A stretch of 64,000 nucleotides of DNA from Mesorhizobium loti (GTDB lineage Bacteria > Pseudomonadota > Alphaproteobacteria > Rhizobiales > Rhizobiaceae), in the NCBI GenBank assembly GCA_002356515.1, contig AP017605.1, positions 6,185,020 through 6,249,019 of the forward strand. Reading direction: 5' to 3'. Below, in pieces: positions 62,612-64,000 of this stretch (the first letter of the stretch is position 1; each line of letters begins with the position of its first letter). The notes under the pieces are model-generated. The model was given only the letters and a program-made list of their open reading frames with translations. It was not told the DNA's origin and ran no database searches. Made by a program: the position numbers and the translations under genes.

Positions 62612-64000
62612 TCAGCGCTCGGGCAATCCCGCCAGCTTCAAGCCTTCGACCACCTTGTCTGCCCATTCCGGCGTGTTCCGGAAGATAGGCAGCGACCGGA
62701 ATCGCTCGATCGTGAAACTTGGCTGGCCGGCCATGAGCATTTGCGCGGCCCAGCGGGCGGTCTCCAGGTCGCCGCCCATCGCCGACCAGGCGGCGAGGTA
62801 TCGATAAGACATGATGATGTCGGGGCGGGCGGCGATGACCTCGCGGGCGATCGCGACGGCCTGGGAAAGGGACCCTGTCTTGGCCAAGGCGTAGCCCGTT
62901 CCCAGTCTCACGGCGAATGCGAACGGATCCATCGGGCTCAGCGTCATCGCCCGCTGGAACCGTTCCTGGGCCAGGGCGGCCTTGTCCTTGTAGATCGCGA
63001 TCCAGCCGTGGCGTGCCCATGCCCAGGCATTGTTCGGATCGAGCGTGAGAGCTCTTTCGATGAAGGTGGCTGCGCGCTCCTGTTCGCCGCACATGCTCAA
63101 TGCCGAGCCGGCGGCGGCCAATGCGGTTGGGTCGTCGCCGATCGAGCCTGCCGCCTCAACTGCCGCGAGCGCCTTTTCCAGCTCCATTTCCGGCTGCTCG
63201 GCCCACAGATAGGCAGCGTTCGAGGCGTGGCACCATGCTAGAAGGGCATGCGCGCGGCCATAGGCCGGATCGACCGTGATCGCTTTCTTGAGCAGCTCTA
63301 TTGCCAGGTCGTTGGTGTCCTTACGGCGGCCCCAAATGTCCGGATAGGCGCGCATGACGAGATCATAGGCCCTGAGGCTGGTCGGCGGCTTGCGCCTGGC
63401 CAGCTCGATCTCGGCACCACGGATGGCCGGATGGATGGCGCCCGCCACCTGCGCCGCGATCCTGTCCTGGAACTCGAAAACGTCCTCGGTCGCACCATCG
63501 TAGCGCTCGGACCAGAGCTGTGTCCGCGTCTCGGCATCAACCAACTGCACGGAAATGCGCAGCCGATCGCCGCCCCGCCGAACGGTGCCTTCAACGACGT
63601 AATTGACGCCGAGTTCCCGGCCGACCTCGCGCACGTCGGCGAAGCGGCCCTTATAGGTGAAGGCGGACTGGCGCGCGATGACGAAGAAGTTCCGGATGCG
63701 CGAAAGCGCGGCGGTGATCTCCTCTACAACGCCGTCGGCAAAATACTCGTCCTCCGCCCCGCCGAGATTGTCGAAAGGCATCACCGCCACCGACGGCTGG
63801 TCATGCGGTCTCGCCGGCGTGGCGATAGGCTGAGGCGGCTGGGCGGTGTCGTGCGCCGACGCGGTCTGGCGATGTCCGCCCCGCGTCTGCAGCGACGCCG
63901 CCAGTGACAGCGTCTGTGCCTCGGGTTCCACGCCCAGATGCTTCTTCAGCAGCGCGCGGCAGGTCTCGAACTGACGCAAGGCCGCGTTTTCGTGGCCCCT
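62612..64000 (-). CDS. BTAD / TolB-like / TPR regulator (partial)
   Basis: The gene runs off the right edge; 462 C-terminal residues are visible. The first visible part (ENAALRQFETCRALLKKHLGVEPE) is the end of a BTAD domain; a TolB-like domain follows (PSVAVMPFDNLGGAEDEYFA, ELGVNYVVEGTVRRGGDR), then TPR-like helices up to GLKLAGLPER. It is the third regulator of this type within 14 kb, differing by its BTAD instead of an OmpR-type front. Confidence 0.9.
   Translation of the reverse strand, partial: RGHENAALRQFETCRALLKKHLGVEPEAQTLSLAASLQTRGGHRQTASAHDTAQPPQPIATPARPHDQPSVAVMPFDNLGGAEDEYFADGVVEEITAALSRIRNFFVIARQSAFTYKGRFADVREVGRELGVNYVVEGTVRRGGDRLRISVQLVDAETRTQLWSERYDGATEDVFEFQDRIAAQVAGAIHPAIRGAEIELARRKPPTSLRAYDLVMRAYPDIWGRRKDTNDLAIELLKKAITVDPAYGRAHALLAWCHASNAAYLWAEQPEMELEKALAAVEAAGSIGDDPTALAAAGSALSMCGEQERAATFIERALTLDPNNAWAWARHGWIAIYKDKAALAQERFQRAMTLSPMDPFAFAVRLGTGYALAKTGSLSQAVAIAREVIAARPDIIMSYRYLAAWSAMGGDLETARWAAQMLMAGQPSFTIERFRSLPIFRNTPEWADKVVEGLKLAGLPER

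Noticed and set aside
1..64000. tRNA, rRNA or CRISPR features
   Set aside because: Reading for T-loop-type GGTTCGA motifs and repeat arrays gave nothing convincing, but I could not run a covariance-model search.

Overview
The window looks like an accessory, mobile-element-rich stretch of an alphaproteobacterium of the Rhizobiales, most likely a Mesorhizobium-type rhizobium. The evidence is the coding style, the DUF1127, DUF736 and DUF2840 proteins, a LuxR/LuxI quorum-sensing pair, and a transfer block laid out like those of Mesorhizobium symbiosis ICEs (excisionase-like HTH, RepA-like protein, TraF peptidase, lytic transglycosylase, DUF3363 relaxase, TraG). No database was consulted; every assignment rests on reading motifs and gene order.

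Layout. 1-9.8 kb: an AraC regulator cut by the window edge, two SAM methyltransferases, and a run of redox and transport genes (OsmC, flavin monooxygenase, FAD oxidoreductase, MaoC hydratase, MFS carrier). 10.5-19.1 kb: the conjugation block, all on the plus strand and largely coupled by 4-bp overlaps, with a candidate oriT before the relaxase. It stops after a CopG-type gene; no trb mating-pair genes and no integrase are present. 19.3-21.4 kb: a hipBA toxin-antitoxin operon read from a promoter carrying four evenly spaced palindromes, then a decayed second copy of the traG-copG junction. 21.5-29.1 kb: an orphan amino-acid-type binding protein, and an Lrp regulator divergent from a metabolic set (AceE/MdeB-like 2-oxoacid dehydrogenase E1, GHMP kinase, SbnA-like PLP enzyme) that converges on a threonine-synthase-like enzyme. 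29.2-31 kb: an XRE regulator and a LuxR/LuxI pair.

31-47 kb is patchy: small redox, stress and detoxification genes (flavodoxin, NQO1-type reductase, cupredoxin, AhpD-like protein, quinone reductase, tautomerase, RidA), each near its own AraC, HxlR or TetR regulator, and mixed with remnants. The remnants are an IS21 istA, two decayed peroxiredoxin copies in inverted orientation, a GH3 fragment and a frameshifted IS30 element. 47-64 kb is a signalling region: a BTAD regulator fused to an alpha/beta hydrolase, three winged-helix or BTAD plus TolB-like plus TPR regulators, and a tightly coupled operon of a seven-GAF histidine kinase, a stand-alone receiver and a receiver-adenylate cyclase.

Most noteworthy: the 27-bp-pitch operator array before hipBA with the neighbouring traG-copG scar; the Lrp/E1/GHMP/SbnA-like/ThrC-like cluster, which may be an uncharacterised phospho-amino-acid route to a 2-oxoacid; the seven-GAF kinase operon ending in a cyclase; and the inverted peroxiredoxin duplication that supplies the last codons of an HxlR gene.
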